A stretch of 64,000 nt of DNA from Gallionella sp. (GTDB taxonomy: Bacteria; Pseudomonadota; Gammaproteobacteria; Burkholderiales; Gallionellaceae): the NCBI GenBank assembly GCA_028687575.1, contig JAQTZW010000003.1:124001-188000 (forward strand), given 5' to 3'. Below, one piece after another: positions 60,609 to 64,000 of this stretch (its first letter is position 1; every line of letters begins with the position of its first letter). The notes under the pieces are model-generated. The model had not been told where the DNA came from. It saw nothing but the letters and a program-made list of their open reading frames with translations, and did not search any database. The position numbers and the translations under genes were made by a program.

Positions 60609-62942
60609 ATGAGAAAAAATACTATCAACGGCTTCCGGCTGCTGCCGGTCGCGGCGGCCATCATGCTGGCCTACGGTCAGGCTTATGCCGAGGAAGACAC
60701 GGAGCTCTATGACCTCATCACGCCTGCCAGTTCGATCAAGGTCGGCGTCGGTGTCATCAACAATGCGCGTGACGCCAAGCGCTTCTCGCAATACACCGGC
60801 CTGAACAAGAGCGCATCGGTGTTGCTGGATGTGGACTACAACCGTCGCGACCCGCTGACCGGCTTCTGGACGCAGTTCAGCGCGCGCAATCTTGGTCTGG
60901 ATACCCGCCAGTTCACCTTCTCGCAGAGCCGGCAGGGTGACTGGAAGTATGCGTTCGATTACAACGAGATCGTGCGTCGCGACCCCTACATCATCCATAC
61001 CGGCATGACCGGCATCGGTAGCGCCACGCCCATCATCAACCTGATCGCCTTGCCGCCCGGTGCGGGTGCGGCCAACGGCGTGGTGTCGGGCAGCGCGCTG
61101 CAGGGCACTGATGTGGAACTGAAGATCAAGCGCACGGCAGTGGGCTTATCCGGCGAGAAGTGGATCACGCCGGAATTGCAGTTCGAGCTGAGTTTCCGCA
61201 GCGAAGACAAGAAGGGCGCACGTCTGTTCGGGCGCGCCGGTCTGGGTTCCACCGACATGCAATACCGGCCAGCCACTTCGGGGGCGACCAGTTTTGCGGT
61301 GCTGCTGACGCCCGAACCGATCAACTCGAACACCAAGCTGATCGAAGGCAAGCTGAACTTCCTGCGTGACAACCTGGCGTTGAGTGCCGGCTATTTCGGT
61401 TCGTTCTACACCAACAGCTTCGGCAGCATGTCGCCGTTCCTGTCTGGCAACATCATGAACCGGGGGGCGTTGTCTCCTGCCACCGGCGCGGGTGCGACGC
61501 TGAGTTCCTCGGTGAAACAGCTGGCCGAATCTTCGGTCGCGCTACCGCCCGACAACCAGGCGCACCAGTTCTATCTGACCGGCAACTATGCCCATTCGGA
61601 CACCACGCGCAGCAACTTCAAGCTGGCCTACACACATGCCACGCAGAACGAGCTGTTTGCGGCGATGGGGCTGACCCGTTCGGCGTTCGCGCCCACCAGT
61701 CTGGGCGGCGTAGTGGACACCACGCTGGCACAATATGACCTGTCCATGCGTCCGATGAAGGAATTGTCGGTCAACGCCAATTTCCGCTATGAGGACCGCG
61801 CCGACAAGACACCAATCTTCGTCTACAACACCAACGGCATCGTCGGCAACGCGCTGAACAACACCACTAACTGGCCGTCCGGTTCGCAAACGCGCACCAG
61901 CGCCAAGCTGGACGGTGTCTATCGTTTCGCGTCCGGCTATTCGCTGGCGATGGGTGGCGACTGGGAGCGCAAGGTCACGCCCTTGCCACCTTCCAACACG
62001 GCATTGTTCGCTAACCAGGTGCTGTTCCGTCCGGTGCTGACCGAGTACGGCATCCACGCCGATGCACGCAAGGCCATGTCGGAAACAGTGAACGGTGCGG
62101 TAGGCTTCGAGTACAAGCAGCGTCGCGGTGGCAACGGCGACTGGGTGACGACCAACGGTGTGACCACGGCCAACCCACTGACTTCCAACACACTGGTGTT
62201 TTTCAATCCGGCGGGCGCGTTGGGCAACCGTGTGCTGCCCATCATGTACATGGATCGGGATCGCACCAAGTTGCGCGGCAATCTGGACTGGCAAGCCAGC
62301 GAAAAAGCGTCGTTCCAGGTGGTTGCCGAACATACCAAGGATAACTATCGGAGGGACTTCTCTGCGGCGCTGCTGGCCGCACAGCTGATGCCGACTGTAC
62401 CGGGTGCAAATACCATCGTCAGCGATTCCGTGTCGCTGGATGGCACGTACCTGATCTCGGATGACTGGCGCGTCAGCGGTTTCTGGACTTACAGCTACAA
62501 CCGATGGAACGTCAACAAGGCGAGTCTGGGCGACGATACCCGCAACACCGACAACACAATCGGCTTGACAGTGAACGGCAACCTGACCGGCAGTCTGGCA
62601 GTCGGCGCGGACCTGTTGACTACGCGGGATGTCACTACCTTCAACAACGTGGTGGCAACCGCTGTCGGCGGCAATATCGCCGGTTTTGCCGGCCAGCCCT
62701 TGCCGGGCAACTACCTGCCGGCGATTCATTACACCACCAGCAAGTTCAATGTCCACGGCAAGTATGAAGTGAACAAGCAGTCGGCGGTGACGATGAACTT
62801 CGTCTACCAGACGTTCAGGACCGACGACTGGCAGTGGGGCTACAACGGCACACCGTTCCTGTATACCGACAATACGACGGTATCGCAGCCGATGAGCCAG
62901 TCTCTGAAGTATGTCGCCGTGAATTACGAACACAAGTTCTGA
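60609..62942 (+). CDS. mtoB: MtrB/PioB-family decaheme-associated outer-membrane porin
   Basis: A 777-residue outer-membrane beta-barrel. After a signal peptide (cleavage near AYA, about residue 27) the sequence is made of alternating strands (e.g. SASVLLDVDYNRRDP, SLALSAGYFGSFYTNS-like) and ends VAVNYEHKF with the terminal Phe typical of Bam substrates. Size and pairing with a decaheme cytochrome identify the MtrB/PioB family. The N-terminal CXXC pair of Shewanella MtrB is not present; MtoB and PioB also lack it. It should form the sheath around MtoA. A GGGGAG site precedes the ATG. Confidence 0.92.
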   Translation: MRKNTINGFRLLPVAAAIMLAYGQAYAEEDTELYDLITPASSIKVGVGVINNARDAKRFSQYTGLNKSASVLLDVDYNRRDPLTGFWTQFSARNLGLDTRQFTFSQSRQGDWKYAFDYNEIVRRDPYIIHTGMTGIGSATPIINLIALPPGAGAANGVVSGSALQGTDVELKIKRTAVGLSGEKWITPELQFELSFRSEDKKGARLFGRAGLGSTDMQYRPATSGATSFAVLLTPEPINSNTKLIEGKLNFLRDNLALSAGYFGSFYTNSFGSMSPFLSGNIMNRGALSPATGAGATLSSSVKQLAESSVALPPDNQAHQFYLTGNYAHSDTTRSNFKLAYTHATQNELFAAMGLTRSAFAPTSLGGVVDTTLAQYDLSMRPMKELSVNANFRYEDRADKTPIFVYNTNGIVGNALNNTTNWPSGSQTRTSAKLDGVYRFASGYSLAMGGDWERKVTPLPPSNTALFANQVLFRPVLTEYGIHADARKAMSETVNGAVGFEYKQRRGGNGDWVTTNGVTTANPLTSNTLVFFNPAGALGNRVLPIMYMDRDRTKLRGNLDWQASEKASFQVVAEHTKDNYRRDFSAALLAAQLMPTVPGANTIVSDSVSLDGTYLISDDWRVSGFWTYSYNRWNVNKASLGDDTRNTDNTIGLTVNGNLTGSLAVGADLLTTRDVTTFNNVVATAVGGNIAGFAGQPLPGNYLPAIHYTTSKFNVHGKYEVNKQSAVTMNFVYQTFRTDDWQWGYNGTPFLYTDNTTVSQPMSQSLKYVAVNYEHKF

Positions 62943-62962
62943 TCGTAACGGTGTGTAGTCTC

Positions 62963-62991
62963 AGCCTGCCCGCAAGGGCAGGCTTTTTTTT
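62963..62991 (+). terminator. Rho-independent terminator of the cytochrome operon
   Basis: A perfect nine-base stem (AGCCTGCCC/GGGCAGGCT) with a GCAA tetraloop followed by eight T residues, 20 bases after the mtoB stop. It abuts the end of the convergent DUF6969 gene and may act for both. Confidence 0.93.
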
Positions 62992-62993
62992 CG

Positions 62994-63740
62994 CTATCGG
63001 ATATGTGCGGCGATCGCCCGCTCGACCAGGGCCAAGGTGGTTTCCACGGAGACCGGCATCTGGCTGGTGACATCCAGCGCGCGATCCTCGAAAACATCCG
63101 TGCCGGGATGGGCGGCGGCCCAGTCGCGCACGGTCTGGTCGCGGCGCTCCAGCAAGGCTTGCAGATGCGGGCGGAACAGCACGAACAGCGCGCCCAGCCA
63201 GCGGTTCAGCGGCCAGGAGGGGTTGGCGTGGTCTATCCTGAACCGCTCCAGCATGGCGATCACCTGCTCGGCGGGATACCAGGCATCGCCTGTCACCCAG
63301 CGGTTCACGGTGAACAGCGCAGTCGGCCAGCCAGAGGCGTCCATCGCGACGGCGGCCAGGTGGGCGAGCGCATCGTCGCCCTGCGGCCAGATCGAGGCTG
63401 AAGGGAGTGACAGCGGGGCAACGCCTGCCGGCATGCCGGCAGGCCTCAGGAAGGTGTGGAAATGGCCGTGTTCGCCGATTTCGCTGCGATGCGAGTGGTA
63501 GTAGTACTGCGCGTGACTGTCGTGGTCGTACACGTCGTCATGCGGGTAGTGGTCGAATTCGTAGAAAGTCTCGCCACGGTTCAAGGCATCGCGCAGCACT
63601 TCGCCGACCAGATTGAGTCCGGCGCGGGCCAGCACGCGGCGGCATTCCAGCATCTCGGCCCCGGCCTCGCGCATCGCCTGCAACTGCGCCAGCGGCAACT
63701 GGCTGAGATCGGGTGTGGCGACCAGCCGGTCAGGCTGCAT
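62994..63740 (-). CDS. DUF6969-like conserved protein with His-rich segment
   Basis: A 248-residue cytosolic protein that resembles the DUF6969 family; I recall no experimental function. The notable feature is a His/Tyr/Asp-rich stretch at about residues 61-96 (FDHYPHDDVYDHDSHAQYYY, then HSHRSEIGEHGHFHTF), with 11 His in 36 residues, suggesting metal or heme binding. The remainder is helical with AMLERFRIDHANPSWPLNRW. There is no clear ribosome-binding site. It lies nine bases downstream of the Cys-Pro repeat gene and convergent with the cytochrome operon. Confidence 0.7.
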   Translation of the reverse strand: MQPDRLVATPDLSQLPLAQLQAMREAGAEMLECRRVLARAGLNLVGEVLRDALNRGETFYEFDHYPHDDVYDHDSHAQYYYHSHRSEIGEHGHFHTFLRPAGMPAGVAPLSLPSASIWPQGDDALAHLAAVAMDASGWPTALFTVNRWVTGDAWYPAEQVIAMLERFRIDHANPSWPLNRWLGALFVLFRPHLQALLERRDQTVRDWAAAHPGTDVFEDRALDVTSQMPVSVETTLALVERAIAAHIR

Positions 63741-63749
63741 GGCGGGGGA

Positions 63750-64000
63750 TTACTTCGGATGCGCAGCGCACGGATTGGCAGGGGCTGCCGCACCGGGAGC
63801 ATCCAGCGGGCAGGGGCGCTTGGCAGCACAAGGGTTGGCCATCGGGCACGGTTTTTGCCCCGCCGCCGGGTTCATCTCCGGGCAAGGCGGATGCGCGGCG
63901 CAGGGGTTCTTCGCGCCAGTTTCATCCAGCGGACAGGGCTTCTTCGCGGCGCAGGGATTCTTTGCGGCAGCCTCGTCCAGCGGGCAGGGATGGTGTGTGG
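63750..64000 (-). CDS. Cys-Pro repeat protein, C-terminal part
   Basis: At least 83 codons; the 5' end is beyond the window. The visible part is almost entirely repeats of the form KNPCAAKKPCPLDE, with 11 Cys in 83 residues, each next to Pro, and ends NPCAAHPK. Such NPCAA repeats occur in small exported proteins of several proteobacteria, and a metal-binding role is often supposed. No function is proven. It lies nine bases upstream of the His-rich DUF6969-like gene, so the two are likely co-expressed. Confidence 0.7.
   Translation of the reverse strand, partial: THHPCPLDEAAAKNPCAAKKPCPLDETGAKNPCAAHPPCPEMNPAAGQKPCPMANPCAAKRPCPLDAPGAAAPANPCAAHPK
63765..63998. repeat. Imperfect tandem repeats encoding NPCAAKKPCPLDE-like units
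   Basis: About four imperfect units of 42-60 bases, each coding one NPCAA/PCPLD-type block. Conservation is greater at the protein than at the base level, so the repeat is old or under selection. Confidence 0.7.

Overview
This window looks like a chromosomal segment of a betaproteobacterium, most probably a Gallionellaceae-type iron oxidiser (Gallionella/Sideroxydans relatives). The evidence is a decaheme MtrA/MtoA-family cytochrome next to an MtrB/PioB-family porin, a complete exosortase-A (XrtA)-type exopolysaccharide locus, and a typical betaproteobacterial purM/purN/hda neighbourhood. The assignment rests on gene content and recalled protein families; no search was run.

Layout. (1) 1-28.6 kb: an XrtA/PEP-CTERM-associated exopolysaccharide locus. 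Leftward genes are a partial glycosyltransferase, FemAB-like protein, polysaccharide deacetylase, wecB, an outer-membrane beta-barrel, BY-kinase, chain-length protein and Wza-like lipoprotein. Rightward genes are a second deacetylase, two GT4 enzymes and an O-antigen-ligase-like protein. After these come an asparagine-synthase homologue, sulfotransferase, GT2 and an acyl-modification set (two hydrolases, ACP, acyl-CoA ligase, PLP decarboxylase), then the EpsB-like phosphoglycosyl transferase and prsT. The exosortase itself is not in the window. (2) 28.8-32 kb: a tightly coupled four-gene operon with a Tat-signal Ser-rich protein, a PqqD-like chaperone, an HprK-like kinase and a nucleotidyltransferase. 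(3) 32.3-45.2 kb: ssb, then a periplasmic set of beta-propeller protein, TPR-CHAT protease, thioester alpha-2-macroglobulin and pbpC. (4) 45.2-52.7 kb: housekeeping genes (RNA methyltransferase, two DUF3108 proteins, purN, purM, AI-2E-type permease, hda, HAD phosphatase). (5) 52.8-63 kb: a leftward operon of PhnD-like periplasmic protein, histidine kinase and sigma-54 response regulator, facing a rightward operon of a fused multiheme-c/cytochrome-b membrane protein, a monoheme cytochrome, a decaheme cytochrome and an outer-membrane porin. (6) 63-64 kb: a His-rich DUF6969-like protein and a Cys-Pro repeat protein that leaves the window.

The most interesting part is region 5. It reads as a self-contained trans-envelope electron conduit in which a CbcL-like quinone-facing b/c fusion occupies the position CymA-type proteins hold in described mto clusters. 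The 602-bp divergent intergenic region holds two sigma-54-type promoters (CGGCA[C/T]G-N4-TTGCT, exact spacing), one facing each operon, and three copies of a 6-4-6 inverted repeat (GTTACC-N4-GGTAAC). This suggests that the adjacent periplasmic-sensor/kinase/sigma-54-regulator trio, which resembles AioXSR in layout, switches the conduit on.
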